Shown: positions 1 to 11,257, numbered from the stretch's first letter. The stretch: 64,000 nucleotides of DNA from Ahaetulla prasina (GCF_028640845.1 NC_080543.1:11373959-11437958); one strand, 5' to 3'. Program-made: numbers and translations. Notes: generated by a model from the letters alone, not told the origin.

Positions 1-690
1 CAATCAGGAAACAATATCAATATAAATCGTAAGGATACAAGCAACAAAGTTACACTCATACAGTCATAAGTGGAAGGAGATGGGTGATGGAAACGATGTG
101 AAGATTAATAGTAGTGCAGATTTAGTAAATAGTTTGACAGTGTTAAGGGAATTATTTGTTTAGCAGAGTGATGGCATTTGGGAAAATGTTCTTGTGTCTA
201 GTTGTTCTGGTGTGCAGTGCTCTATAGTGTCATTTTGAGGGTAGGAGTTGAAACAGTTTATGTCCAGGATGTGAGGGGTCTGAAAGTATTTTCACAGCCC
301 TCTTTTTGACTCGTACAGTATACGGGGCCTCAATGGAAGGCAGGTTGGTAGCCATTGCTTTTTTTACAGTTCTAATTATCCTTTGAAGTCTGTGTCTGTC
401 TTGTTGGGTTGCAGAACCAAACCAGACAGTTGTGGAGGTGCAGATGACAGACTCAATAATTCCTCTGTAGAACTGGATGAGCAACTCCTTGGGCAGTTTG
501 AGGTTTCTGAGTTGGCACAGAAAGAACAGTGCTTTTTTGATGAAGTTTTTGATGTTAGGTGTCCATTTTAGATCTTGCGATATGGTGGAACTTAGATATT
601 TGAAGGTTTCTACTATTGATACTGTGTTGTCTAGTATTGTGAGAGGTGGAAGAATGGAAGTGTTTCTCCTAAAGTCTACCACGTTAGTTA
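1..690 (-). mobile_element. Snake1/L3-type CR1-superfamily LINE, 3' part, cut by window edge
   Basis: Antisense copy of a non-LTR retrotransposon whose true 3' end lies left of the window. The open frame at 230-682 (minus, 150 codons) matches the C-terminal part of a CR1/L2-group reverse transcriptase, with segments such as FYRGIIESVICTSTTVWFG and PYTVRVKKRAVKILSDPSHP. Positions 1-230 are its 3' untranslated region and align by eye with the LINE ends at 52208-52658 and 58601-59100. The frame is 5' truncated, so this is a dead copy. The family name is from memory; membership of the CR1 superfamily is secure. Confidence 0.8.
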
Positions 691-1384
691 ATACAGGTGT
701 GTGTGTTTTGTTTCCTCATGGGGCCAGCTAGCCCCACAGTTGCATGGTCCTCTGTGCCTCCCACCCAAGGCTGCAGAGCCAAGTTTTGATCTCTTTGTGG
801 AAAAGCAAAAGAGTAGGGTATACTAAAGCCAGTCAACATTAAGGCTGATGTTAACCAGTTTATAGACAGGTACCTTCAGTAATCTTTTTGCAACAAATGA
901 GATCAACAGGCGGGTGAAGTGACTTTTGTGACTCGACGTGCTGATAGGCTTGCACTAATCTCTTCTCTATCATGTGATCAAATCATGGAGAAATGGCTGT
1001 TGCGCATACATGTTACAATTGTGTTAAGACACATCCTGGAACTGTCAGGAATCTGCAACAGGAGTATCATTACATACTATATCGAAACTGATCTTATACT
1101 CAAATCTGACAGCCAGATCTCTTCAGTTGCTTCCTGTTAAAGGAGTCTTGTTACTCAAACCTGGCCATTAAAAAGTTTCTTCACTTAACTGAAAAATGTA
1201 ACAGCAGAGATGATTGAGGTCTTTCGTAAATGGCTTTCGGAATGCCTGCGTGTCCACGTTGAAATTTAGCTATGTAAAATATTTTCACCGCATTAAAGTA
1301 CAGTAGTTGGCTATACTTATATGAACGTAATCTGATCAGATTTACAAAAGTTATTTGCGAAAGATCAGTATTACCGATAGAAGA
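691..1384. other. Intergenic-type intronic sequence, nothing recognised
   Basis: No splice-flanked coding frame, repeat end or RNA gene seen. Part of the TMEM135 intron upstream of the 11.1-kb exon. Confidence 0.4.
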
Positions 1385-2130
1385 GAATTATTGAAGCTCA
1401 GGGCTGAATTGTGAGAATGTGCTGTCTCAACTTGGTGGTTTTCTTGTAGATGTTTCATGACCTAACTAGATAACATCAGTATTAGAAGGGAGTGGGGTTT
1501 GCTCTCTTTTATACACTGCTTAAAAAAAATAAAGGGAACACCTACACAACACAATGTACTGTATTTAATAAGAATATTTCATTCCTTCAGATCTAGGATG
1601 TCTTAAAGTATTTTTGTGTTCCCTTTACTGTATACTGTAAGGCATCCTAGATCTAAAGGAATGAAATATTCTTATTAAATTCAGTACATTGTGTCATGTG
1701 TATGTGTTCCCTTTATTTTTTTGAGCAGTATATATTAACAGCTTGCACTGTCAGTGTCGGTGGGAATGTTCCTGATTAGGCTATTGTTTACTGTTAGTAT
1801 GCTTGTCTTGAGTTAGTAGTTCCATGTTTGGTGTATTCTTTACTTGATTACTGGTTTAGTTGTTGGTTACTTTTGGTGTTAATCTCTGCATAGCTAGATA
1901 TTGATTCCTCATGAGATGTTTTGTTCTTTTTGTTTCTTTTTTTAAAAAATTGACTCTTTTGAATGGCATGTAGATGTTATTTATGTCTATATGCCTGTTG
2001 ATGGTCGATTTATTTGAGTGCCAGGCTTCCGGGAATTCTCTAGCATTTTGGGGCTTGGCTTGATCTGGGATGCTCAGCATTTCCCAACTGAAACTGTGCT
2101 TAAGTCTGTCCATGGGTTGTGAAATTAAGG
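1385..2130 (-). mobile_element. Penelope-like element (PLE family A) fragment, split by a MITE
   Basis: The minus frame 1856-2113 contains FPEAWHSNKSTINRHIDINN, the C-terminal signature of the GIY-YIG endonuclease found at the end of Penelope-like proteins (family knowledge). Downstream on the same strand, 1385-1505 resembles the PLE terminal repeat at 13660-13895, including a degenerate hammerhead-like core at 1449-1489. A Tc1/mariner-type MITE (1510-1733) sits between the two halves. Frames are broken, so the element is inactive. Confidence 0.7.
1510..1733. mobile_element. Tc1/mariner-type MITE with long inverted repeats
   Basis: The left end TATACACTGCTTAAAAAAA and the right end TTTTTTTGAGCAGTATATA are inverted copies bounded by TA dinucleotides, the Tc1/mariner target. 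The arms continue inward (AAAGGGAACAC, then a segment around ATCCTAGATCT) so that most of the 224-bp element can fold into a hairpin. There is no transposase frame. The ends match a Tc1-like terminus I recall from vertebrates. It interrupts a PLE. Confidence 0.8.
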
Positions 2131-2189
2131 AGTTTTCATCATGTCTTCTATTCTGGTGATGTCTCTGCTTTTTAGTAAGCTATCTAGAT

Positions 2190-2324
2190 CAGGAGTCTCC
2201 AACTTTGGTCCCTTTAAGACTTGTGGACTTCAACTCCCAGAGTTCCTCAGCCAGCTTTGCTGGCTGAGGGACTCTGGGAGTTGAAGTCCACAAGTCTTAA
2301 AGGGACCAAGGTTGGAGACCCCTG
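2190..2324. mobile_element. Palindromic hAT MITE
   Basis: A 135-bp element running from CAGGAGTCTCCAAC to GTTGGAGACCCCTG, nearly perfectly self-complementary through the ACTTGTGGACTTCAACTCCC arm. It is flanked by 8-bp direct repeats (atctagat / aactagat, 7 of 8 identical) at 2182-2189 and 2325-2332, the duplication size of hAT transposons. Sister copies: 57718-57849 and 61848-62005, and a decayed one at 17144-17260. Confidence 0.85.
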
Positions 2325-2332
2325 AACTAGAT

Positions 2333-2690
2333 TTGCCGTAGCTTTCCTCCCCAGGAGCCAGTGTCTTTTAGTTTCTAAAAAATATTTAAAATTGTTAAAA
2401 TATTTTAAGATAAAAATATTTTAAAAAGTGGTAGAAAACAGATAACATTTGGTTATAACTTTTGAAAATTTCTTGAAGTTTCTGTTAATATATGATGGAT
2501 ATGGCATGCAGTTCCTATCTAATTTTATTAGATGACGCACTATATGTGTTGGAATTATTAAGACTTTAAAAAAAATCAAGCAAATGGATCAGTTTGTATT
2601 CTTCCGTTTGCCCTAAGTTTTATTTATTTATTTATTCAATTTTTATTCTGTCTTTATTACTGAGGTAACTGAACGTGCAGTGATGATTTA
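2333..2690. other. AT-rich intronic sequence
   Basis: AT-rich with short A/T runs; no gene or repeat end recognised. Confidence 0.4.
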
Positions 2691-3089
2691 CAGATAGTCC
2701 TCGACAACAACAACAATTGAGCCCCAAATTTATGTCGCTAAGTGAGACATTTGTTAAGTGAGTTTTGCCCCATTTTTTGACCTTTCTTGTCACGGTTGTT
2801 AAGTGAATCACTGCAGTTGATAAGTTACTAACCTGGTTGTTAGGTGAATCTGGCTTCCCAACTGACTTTGCTTGTTACAGAAGGTCGCAAAAAGTGATCA
2901 CATGACCCCAGGACACTGCAATGGTCATAAATATGAAGCAGTTGCCAAGCATCTGAATTTAGATCACATGACTGTGGGGATGCTGCAAAGGTTGTAACTT
3001 TCACAAACGGTCGTAAGTCACTTTTTTTTGGTGCCGTTGTAACTTTGAATGGTCACTAAATGAACTGTTGTAAGTTGAGGACTACCTGC
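2691..3089. mobile_element. TIR element of the 'GTAGTCCTCGACTTACGAC' family (family T)
   Basis: Starts AGATAGTCCTCGAC and ends GTTGAGGACTACCTG, the inverted complement. The interior has the repeated GTTAAGTGA motif typical of this family. The cleanest copy in the window (16693-17093) is flanked by TA, which suggests a Tc1/mariner (Tigger-like) DNA element; that placement is an inference. Confidence 0.7.
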
Positions 3090-3320
3090 ATTTATTATCT
3101 TTCTTAAACCTATATGCCGCCCATTTTGGCAATTCTAGGCAGCTTACAAATAAAGATAACTAATACTTCATTGTCCTCATATTTCCCACAAAACAGTACC
3201 CCTATGAGGTGGGTTGGATTGAAAGAGGGTGAGCGGCCCATGCCCCAAAATCATGCAACCAACTTTCATGGCTAAGACAGGACTAGAACTTGGAGTCTCC
3301 CAGGTTGTCCCAAAGATCCT
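3090..3320 (-). repeat. tRNA-type SINE-like repeat, 3' part
   Basis: Contains ATATGCCGCCCATTTTGGC, CCTATGAGGTGGGTTGG and, on the minus strand, a box-B-like AGTTCTAGTCC. A related piece lies at 39055-39190. I recognise this as a widespread squamate SINE-like repeat but cannot name the family. Confidence 0.5.
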
Positions 3321-3735
3321 TTTTCAAGAGACAACTGGACTCGTTTTTTCTTTTGAAGATGTTTCGCTTTCATGAAACTTCAGCTCTTGACTGGATGGTG
3401 GGGAATGGAAGGATTTATATTCCTTGCAGACAGCTGGTCATCTGCATCCTTTTAGAAAGTCATTGAGGCCACCTGGAGGTTTATCTGTGTCCGCAGGGTC
3501 ACTTAAGTAGTGTAAATGGTTCCTGTAGTCTGCAATTCCCCCCACCCCCCTTTAGCAATCCATTCCTACTCCCACAGCATTCCCAGGGTGTTCATCCCAA
3601 AGTGTATAGCTAAAAGTCTATGGAGATTCTCGGTCATCCAGGTCATGGTTGTCCCAAAGGTGCTTTTTCAGGAGGCAAACTGATATCAGGACTGATATTT
3701 CTCGGCAGTTAGTCTAAGATAGGACAGTCCAGCTG
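3310..3735 (-). mobile_element. PLE family B terminal-repeat fragments, antisense
   Basis: 3310-3420 is the inverted, diverged form of the repeat at 4186-4380, including a decayed hammerhead-like core at 3358-3383. A second antisense piece at 3615-3700 carries the companion 'gagattctcggtcatccagg' segment. With the sense copy downstream it forms the inverted terminal-repeat arrangement common in Penelope elements. Confidence 0.6.
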
Positions 3736-3798
3736 ACTGAATGGAGAAATTTTGCAAGTAATCTTTAAAACGACAGCAAGCCTTTTGATCTGATTTGC

Positions 3799-3865
3799 AG
3801 GTAGTCCTTGAGCTTCAACAGTTCAGTTAGTGACTGTTCAAACTTACAGTGGCATTGAAAACTGG
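3799..3865. mobile_element. Family T fragment
   Basis: CAGGTAGTCCTTGAG followed by CAGTTAGTGACTGTTCAAAC matches one end of the family T element. Confidence 0.5.
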
Positions 3866-4054
3866 ACTTTCCTTGTATCCTTATGATTTATATTGATATT
3901 GATTGTTTCCTGATCGCTTATTTGTACCCTATGACTATCATTAAGTGTTGTACCTTAGAATTCTTGATGAACGTATCTTTTCTTTTATGTACACTGAGCG
4001 CATATACACCAAGACAAATTCCTTGCTTGTCCAATCACACTTGGCTAATAAAAA
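3858..4054 (+). mobile_element. Snake1-type LINE 3' end
   Basis: A 5'-truncated copy of the LINE 3' end: GATTTATATTGATATTGATT, CTTTTATGTACACTGAG, then CCAATCACACTTGGCTAATA leading directly into pentamer repeats. It is identical in order to the ends at 49325-49430 and 58920-59100. Confidence 0.85.
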
Positions 4055-4182
4055 ATTCTATTCTATTCCATTCTATTCTATTCCATTCCATTCCATTCCA
4101 TTCCATTCCATTCCATTCCATTCCATTCCATTCCATTCCATTCCATTCCATTCTATTCTAATATTCTATTCTATTCTATTCT
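4055..4182 (+). repeat. (ATTCC/ATTCT)n microsatellite on a LINE 3' end
   Basis: Pentamer array, mostly ATTCC, with ATTCT units at both edges. It begins where the LINE 3' end stops, so it is the LINE's own tail, expanded and partly homogenised to a C variant. Confidence 0.9.
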
Positions 4183-4185
4183 TGT

Positions 4186-4380
4186 TTTTTCTTTGACGAT
4201 ACAAGGAATATAAATCCCTCCATTCCCCACCATCCAGTCAGAGCTGAAGAAGCTTCTTGGATGAGCAGTGAAACGTCTTCAAGGAAAAAACAAGAAAGTC
4301 CAGTTGCCTCCTGAAAAAGCATCTTTGGGACAATCATGACCTGGATGACTGAGAATCTCCATAGACAGTCTCCCGGGTTC
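4186..4380 (+). mobile_element. PLE family B terminal repeat
   Basis: Sense copy of a Penelope-type terminal repeat carrying a hammerhead-like core (4244-4277), followed by GTCCAGTTGCCTCCTGAAA and GACCTGGATGACTGAGAATC. No coding part is present. Small relatives lie at 53640-53685 and 56120-56150. Confidence 0.65.
4244..4277 (+). ncRNA. Hammerhead-ribozyme-like motif, PLE family B
   Basis: CTGAAGA (CUGANGA box), a 6-bp stem II GCTTCT/AGCAGT with one mismatch and one G-U, loop TGGATG, then GAAAC directly followed by the GTC cleavage triplet. Stem III is only the A-U and C-G pairs, as in the small PLE hammerheads reported to act as dimers. Activity is not shown by the sequence alone. Confidence 0.55.
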
Positions 4381-4430
4381 TAACCTGATGCCTTAACCAC
4401 AATTTCTTATTGTAAGAAAAAAAAAATTGC

Positions 4431-4695
4431 GGAAGGGCCTCTGGTGGCTCAACAGACTAAGCAGTCTGTTATTAACACAGCTGCTTGCAATTACTGCAAG
4501 TTCAAGTCCCACCAGGCCCAAGGTTGACTCAGCCTTCCATCCTTTATAAGGTAGGTAAAATGAGGACCCAGATTGTTGGGGGCAATAAAAGTTGACTTTG
4601 TATATAATATACAAATGGATGAAGACTATTGCTTAACACAATGTAAGCCGCCCTGAGTCTTCGGAGAAGGGCGGGATATAAATTCAAATTAAAAA
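4431..4695 (+). mobile_element. tRNA-derived SINE, family A
   Basis: The head is tRNA-like: box A region GGTGGCTCAACAGACTAAG and box B GTTCAAGTCCC. The body GACTCAGCCTTCCATCC...GATTGTTGGGGGCAATA is shared with SINE family B. The 3' end GCCGCCCTGAGTCTTCGGAG is shared with the L2-type LINE 3' ends at about 5606-5645 and 8372-8410, which suggests that LINE is its mobilising partner. Confidence 0.85.
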
Positions 4696-5317
4696 AAAAA
4701 TGAAGGCCACTCTACAAATGTTCAGAGAAAATGTTTTTCAGTGGTTGAGCTTGCATAATTAGCTGCTTTGTAGCCTGAATGTTTTATTCCATGTGATTAT
4801 TACATCCAATTAAAAGACACTCAATTGCTGCAGGTGGAAATAGAATGGGGAAAAAAAAAGTTACCAAGTATATTTTTTTCCCTTCCTCTGGTTATGTAAC
4901 GTGAAGGAAGATACTCAGTCTTATTAAATGCATTTGATATTTTGCTACCAAATATATATCAACAAGAATCCGGGTATCTATTGTTTGAACTTGTGTAACA
5001 ACAAGCAACAGGTCTGTTCCTCTATGTTTACATAAGTGATTTGTTCAGAAAGCTAGTGGGTTAAACAGTGTAGGAACATAAATGCCCTTCTCCATTATCT
5101 TTGAATGGATAGGTCACGCACAAAGAAACAAAAGTGATAAATTAGCATGCATGTCGGGATATTCTAAGATGGGGAAGTAAACCCATCAACATTTTAAAAC
5201 ACCTTATAGGAAATAAAGCACCTTTGTACGTGCACGAAATGTAAAGTTTAACTGTGTGAGGCAAAAGCTTTTATTAAACTAATGAGAAATGGAAGCATTG
5301 TGCTAGCATGTTAAAAC
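4696..5317. other. Intronic sequence without recognised features
   Basis: No repeat end, splice-flanked frame or RNA gene recognised. Confidence 0.4.
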
Positions 5318-5570
5318 CCTCCCAACTGGGGTGGACTTCAAGAATTTTAGCAAGGGGTTCTCTACCCGGTTGCTGGGTGGGCGTGGCCATGGTGGGCATG
5401 GGTCACTTGGCCTCCTGCACTATGGCAGGGGGGACGTTTTTGCCCTCCCTGGGCTCTGGAGGCTTTTCTTGAGCCTCTGGGAGGGTGAAAACGGTCTCCC
5501 CAGACTCTGGAGGTCTTCTGGAGGCTGGAAATGGAGGCCCTTTGGAGGCCGGAACTTCTGGTAGGTTCGT
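5318..5570. repeat. GC-rich repeat, probably part of a non-autonomous hAT element
   Basis: GGTTCTCTACCCGGTTGCTG and GGGCGTGGCCATGGTGGGC resemble interiors of the hAT elements at 10285 and 33889, followed by several CTCTGGAGG units. No clear termini or target duplication were found. Confidence 0.35.
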
Positions 5571-5571
5571 A

Positions 5572-6020
5572 TTTTAATAATATAATAATAATAATAATAA
5601 TATTTTAATTTGTATACCGCCCTTCTCCCGAAGGACTCAGGGTGGTGAACAGGCAGATAAAATACAGACATACACAATAATTAAAACAACCCTTAAAAAA
5701 CTGATTTAAATTAGCCCAAAAATTAAAATAATATAAACACCCCCATAAAATTACAAAAATTTAAAAACCCATCACATTCAATTAAAATTACAGATAAAAA
5801 TCAAGCTAGTCCAGCCATCCGAAATAAATAGGTTTTAAGTTCGCGGCGAAAGGTCCTAAGGTCAGGTAGTTGTCGAAGCCCGAGGGGAAGTTCGTTCCAC
5901 AGGGTCGGAGCCCCCACAGAGAAGGCCCTCCCCCTGGGGGCCACCAGTCGACACTGTTTGCCCTCACTGAACCTCCGTTCGTGCCTTGCACGGGCCGCGT
6001 GGGGACTTCTGATCAGAGCG
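5572..6020 (-). mobile_element. L2-type LINE, 3' end
   Basis: Minus strand: the frame ends ...FSVGAPTLWNELPLGL...LPDLRTFRRELKTYLF, the C-terminus of the same reverse transcriptase as at 8332-9661, then a 3' UTR with the GACTCAGGGTGG / CCGCCCTTCTCCC hairpin and an AT-rich tail. Truncated 5' at about 6020. Confidence 0.8.
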
Positions 6021-6269
6021 GGGCAGGGTGAGGCAGGTGGGACCAGCCAGGAGTGGGATTTGGGGGGGGTTCTCCGAACTGCACAGAATCTTAGCTTGAG
6101 GTTCTCCCGAACCCCTGCGAACCCCCAGCAGCCCATCCCTGCCTCCCAGTGCTTGCATCTCTTTCTATAGAACAGAACTAATGAGCCTTGCTGAATAAAT
6201 TTCTCTTCGCCTCTTTTCATTGGTTGTGGAATTGTTTCCTCCACAACAGCTAAAAGTGGTATTGGAAAT
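6021..6269. other. Unassigned GC-rich stretch with a polyadenylation-like AATAAA
   Basis: Contains GGTTCTCCGAACTGCACAG repeated in a variant form (GGTTCTCCCGAACCCCTGC) and TGAATAAATTTCTC at 6191. It is probably the edge of an older transposon, but no family can be assigned. Confidence 0.3.
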
Positions 6270-6900
6270 CATTGTTGGTAACAAGTTGGAGAAACGGGAA
6301 CTAAAAAAACGAGATCTTGGCTGCCTTAACAGTGGGATAGAATCAAGATCACGTGAAGTGTTAATACCACTTTATAATGCCTTTATAAGGCCACACTTGG
6401 AATACTGCATCCAGTTTTGGTCGCCACGATGTAAAAAAGATGTTGAGACTCTAGCAAGAGTGCAGAGAAGAGCAACCAAGATGATTAGGGGACTGGAGGA
6501 TAAAACATATGAAGAACGGTTGCAGGAACTGGCTATGTCTAGTTTAATGAAAAGAAGGACTAGGGAAGACATGATAGCAGTCTTCCAATATCTCAGGGGC
6601 TGCCACAAAGAAGAGGGAGCCAAGCTATTCTCCAAAGCACTTGAGGGCAGGACGAGAAGCAATGGGTGGAAACTAATCAAGGAGAGAAGCAACTTAGAAT
6701 TAAGGAGGAATTTCCTGACAGCAAGAACAATTAACCTGTGGATCAACTTGCCTCCAGAACACTGGACATTTTAAAGAAGAGATTGGACATTTGTCTGAAA
6801 TGTTACAGTCATTTCCTGCTTGAGCAGGGGGTTGGACTAGAAGACCTTCAAGGTCCCTTCTAACTCTGTCATTCTGTTAGTCTGATATAGGGAACCTCCC
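6270..6900 (+). mobile_element. CR1 LINE, C-terminal RT part and 3' end
   Basis: The frame reads [49 protein letters not shown] and the final CR1 motif around SNLELRRNFLTARTIN, classical CR1 reverse-transcriptase C-terminus. It ends with the CR1 tail GGACTAGAAGACCTTCAAGG and short TCTGTTAGTCTGA units. Truncated 5' and closed early near 6774. Confidence 0.9.
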
Positions 6901-6954
6901 CTTTTCCATTGCCGCATCTGCCCTGTGGAATGATCATTTCCCCCCTCCCCTGAT

Positions 6955-7110
6955 ACAGGTAGTTCTCGGTGTATAACAGTTCATTTAGTGACTGTTTGAA
7001 GTTGCAGTGACACTGAAAAAAGTGACTTGGGATCAGTCCTCACACTTACAACCATTGTAGCATCCCTACGGGTCACCTGATCAAAATTCGTGCGCTTGGT
7101 TTTCTATTGT
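6955..7110 (-). mobile_element. Family T fragment, reversed
   Basis: CAGGTAGTTCTCGGTGTATA, CATTTAGTGACTGTTTGAAG and later TCACCTGATCAAAATTC are the reversed end of the family T element. Confidence 0.5.
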
Positions 7111-7708
7111 TTCGAGGTTTACATTTTGTTGCCCAGACTTGCAGTGTTTTAAGTTGGATAGCCATGTAAGTTTCTTCAATAAAATAAATAAAAGCATTTT
7201 GTTCTGATTGAATAGTTTGCTAATTATTAAAAAAAATCAATTCAATTCATTAGAATTAAATCAAACATGATTATTCAATTTAAATAACTAAATTAATATG
7301 TCAGTTCCTGGCCAGCTTGTAAACCCTACAACTTGGGGATCTTGCAACAGCGTTGTTTTGGTGTCTTAAATGCAGTTGGTGAGATATTTACTTGTACGCT
7401 CTGATTGGGTTAAAATTGGCACTTGTAAAAAGAAGCGAGTGAAGCTGTCCAAGAATATTACAAACCGCTTTTAAACATGTTCAAACAACATTTGGGCATT
7501 CCCACACCATTACAAATTTCCCCACGGTTTGTTAAGGCTGCCGTTTGTAAATTGTTTCTTTCCAGAAGTTTCCACTCAAGCTTAACTCATCAAACATAAT
7601 TGGGAAACGCCATGCTCCTGAGGGCTGCTATTCATTGTGCTAGGAAACAACCAAATAACAACAACAATACTTCATGGCACTCGAAATTACATTCTTGTAA
7701 CAAATAGG
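7111..7708. other. Intronic sequence without recognised features
   Basis: AT-rich; no splice-flanked frame or transposon end seen. Confidence 0.4.
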
Positions 7709-7720
7709 TCCTAACTTGTT

Positions 7721-7989
7721 TTTTTTAATTTCTTTTTATTTGCATTTATATCCCGCCCTTCTCCGAAGACTCAGGGCGACTTACACTATGTCAAGCAATA
7801 GTCTTCATCCATCTGTATATTATATACAAAGTCAACTTATTGCCTCCAACAATCTGGGTCCTCATTTTACCTACCTTATAAAGGATGGAAGGCTGAGTCA
7901 ATCTTGGGCCTGGTGGGGCTTGAACCTGCAGTAATTGCAAGCAGCTGCTGTTAATAACAGACTGTCTTACCAGTCTGAGCCACAGAGGC
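7721..7989 (-). mobile_element. SINE family A with target duplication
   Basis: Antisense SINE A. It is flanked by a perfect 11-bp direct repeat cctaacttgtt at 7710-7720 and 7990-8000, the signature of LINE-mediated target-primed insertion. The inverted box B (GGGGCTTGAACCTGC) is still visible. Confidence 0.9.
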
Positions 7990-8000
7990 CCTAACTTGTT

Positions 8001-8330
8001 ACCTCCCACTGTAGGGCGGTATACTTTCCTACACTCCCTCCCTCTCTAAGTAGCATAGGAAAGTTTAGTTGCAAGGGTGTAAAACAGCATCAAACTGGAG
8101 ACTGAATATGGTCATCATAACTACCTTTGTAGAATAGTGTTTTTTGTGTATGTGTTGTGTACTTGTTTTTTAAATGTTTTAATTTGTAAACCAAGAATAT
8201 AAATTTAATCAGTTAAATTACATCTTATAAAACAAGCCTGAAGAATGATACTTGTTTCGCTGATATAATAAGTTACACCTCTGAGGAAGTAGAAGAGGTG
8301 GAAGTTTAATGAAAAATGAAGCCCCCTTCT
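8001..8330. other. Intronic sequence without recognised features
   Basis: No feature seen. Confidence 0.4.
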
Positions 8331-8331
8331 C

Positions 8332-9661
8332 CATTATTTATTTATTTTATTATTTATTTATTCGTATTTTTATACCGCCCTATCTCCCTAAGGACTCAGG
8401 GTGGTGTACAGCCATGTAAAAACACATAAATATACAAAGTAAAACATTCATCTAAAAAACTTATTATAAAGGCCAAATATTTAAAATAAACATATAAATA
8501 ATAAAACCCAATTTAAAACCAAAATCTAAAATTTAGTCATTTAAAAATTTAAAACCCTAGTCCAGTCCTGCGCAAATGAATAGATGTGTCTTAAGCTCGT
8601 GGCGGAAGGTCCGAAGGTCAGGAAGTTGATGAAGTCCTGGGGGAAGCTTGTTCCAGAGGGTGGGAGCCCCCACAGAAAAGGCCCTTCCCCTGGGCGTCGC
8701 CAGTCTGCACTGCCTGGCCGACGGCACCCTGAGGAGTCCCTCCCTGTGAGAGCGCACGGGTCGGTGGGAGGCATTCGGTGGCAGCAGACGGTCCCGTAAG
8801 TAACCCGGCCCTATGCCATGGAGCGCTTTGAAGATCATTACCAGAACCTTGAAGCGCACCCGGAAAACCACAGGCAGCCAGTGCAGTCTGCGCAGGAGAG
8901 GTGTTACGTGGGAGCCACGAGGGGCTCCCTCTATCACCCGCGCAGCTGCATTCTGAACTACCTGGAGTCTCCGGGTGCTCCTCAAGGGGAGCCCCATGTA
9001 GAGAGCATTGCAGTAGTCCAGCAGAGATGTCACGAGAGCATGAGTGACCGTGCACAGGGCATCCCGGTCTAGAAAGGGGCACAACTGGCGAACCAGGCGA
9101 ACCTGGTGAAAGGCTCTCCTGGAGACGGCCGTCAAATGGTCTTCAAAAGACAGCCGTCCATCCAGGAGAACGCCCAAATTGCGCACCCTCTCCATTGGGG
9201 CCAATGACTCACCCCCAACAGTCAGCCGCGGCTGCAGCTGACTGTACCGGGATGCCGGCATCCACAGCCACTCCGTCTTGGAGGGATTGAGCTTGAGCCT
9301 GTTTCTCCCCATCCAGACCCGTACGGCCTCCAGACACCGGGACAACACCTCGATAGCTTCGTTGGGGTGGTCCGGTGTGGAAAAGTACAGCTGAGTGTCA
9401 TCAGCGTAAAGCTGGTACCTCACACCGAAACCACTGATGATCTCACCCAGCGGCTTCATATAGATGTTGAACAAGAGGGGCGAGAGAATCGACCCCTGAG
9501 GCACCCCACAAGTGAGGCGTCTCGGGGCCGACCTCTGCCCCCCCGTCAACACCGTCTGCGACCGATCGGAGAGATAGGAGGAGAACCACCGATAAACGGT
9601 GCCTCCCACTCCCAATCCCTCCAACCGGTGCAGCAGGATACCATGGTCGATGGTATCAAAA
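8332..9661 (-). mobile_element. L2-type LINE with open RT frame (5' truncated)
   Basis: A minus-strand frame stays open from the truncation point near 9661 to the stop at 8557, about 367 codons. In order it shows FDTIDHGILLHRLEGLG (fingers), CGVPQGSILSPLLFNIYMKP (RT block), YADDTQLYF (catalytic YADD), then NLGVLLDGRLSFEDHL and the C-terminal FSVGAPTLWNKLPPGL. The protein would copy its own RNA at nicked chromosomal DNA. The endonuclease half is missing, so this copy cannot move on its own. The intact frame indicates a young insertion. The 3' UTR ends in a CCGCCCT...AGGACTCAGGG hairpin and an ATTTATTT tail shared with SINE A. L2 assignment is by motif memory; it is certainly CR1/L2 group. Confidence 0.88.
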
Positions 9662-9958
9662 TTATTTCTATACAGATAGGTTATTTACACAGATACCAAG
9701 TTAATTAATAAATTAGTATGCATGTCAGGATATTTTAGGATGGGGAAAATGACCAATCAGTGTTTTAAAAATATGTAAGGGAACAAATTTCCTTTGTATG
9801 AAAATGCAAAGGGAAAAGTTGGGCTGTCTAAAAGCTGGGAATTTGAGCCCTGCTGTGTTCAAAATGCCCCTTTGGAGTGTGCAGAAATTCGGATTGCCAA
9901 AATGTTTCACGTGCTTTGGAAGTTTTGAGGTTTAAATAATTTCTTTGAACTTGAAATG

Positions 9959-10609
9959 CAGGTAGTCCTCGAGTTACAACCCCAATTTGAGGCCAAGATT
10001 TATGTGGCTAAGTGAAAAACTGTGAAGTGAGTTTGCCCCATTTTACCATGTTTTTTACCACAGTCGTTAAGCGAATCATTGCATTTGTTAAACTAGCCAT
10101 GGGGTGGTTAAGTGAATCTGGATTTCCCATCGATTTTGCTCGTCAGAGGATCGCAGAAGCTGGATCACATGACCCCGGGACACTGCAGTGGTCATAAATA
10201 TGAGTCAGTTGCCAAGCATCTGAATTTTGATCATGTGACCATGGGAATGCTGCAGTGGTTGTAAGTGTGAAAAACAATCTTAAGCAGTGGTGAAATCCAA
10301 TTTTTTTTACTACCGGTTCTGTGGGTGTGGCTTGGTGGGCATGGCAGGGGAAAGATACTGCAAAATCCCCATTCCCTCGCCACTCCTGGGAGAAGGATAC
10401 TGCAAAATCTCCATTCCCACCCCCCTCTGGGGCCAGCCAGAGGTGGCATTTGCCGGTTCTCTGAACTACTCAAAATTTCCGCTACCGGTTCTCCAGAACC
10501 TGTCAGAACCTGCTGGATTTCACCCCTGGTCTTAACTCAGTTTTTTCAGTGCCGTTGTAACTTTAAACAGTCACTAAATGAACTGTCATAAGTCGAGGAC
10601 CACCTGTAT
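9959..10609. mobile_element. Family T TIR element split by a hAT element
   Basis: Begins CAGGTAGTCCTCGAGTTAC and ends GTCGAGGACCACCTG. The element is continuous once the hAT copy at 10285-10528 is removed, so the hAT is younger. Confidence 0.8.
10285..10528. mobile_element. Non-autonomous hAT element
   Basis: Termini CAGTGGTGAAATCC and GGATTTCACCCCTG are inverted repeats. Flanks atcttaag / gtcttaac agree at 6 of 8 positions. The interior has two 'actgcaaaatc(c/t)ccattccc' units; the same unit is expanded in the copy at 62304-62781. Confidence 0.8.

Positions 10610-11257
<648 letters not shown>

Noticed and set aside
8618..9082. 154-codon minus frame within the L2-type LINE
   Set aside because: Shadow frame of the real reverse-transcriptase frame, with no family match.
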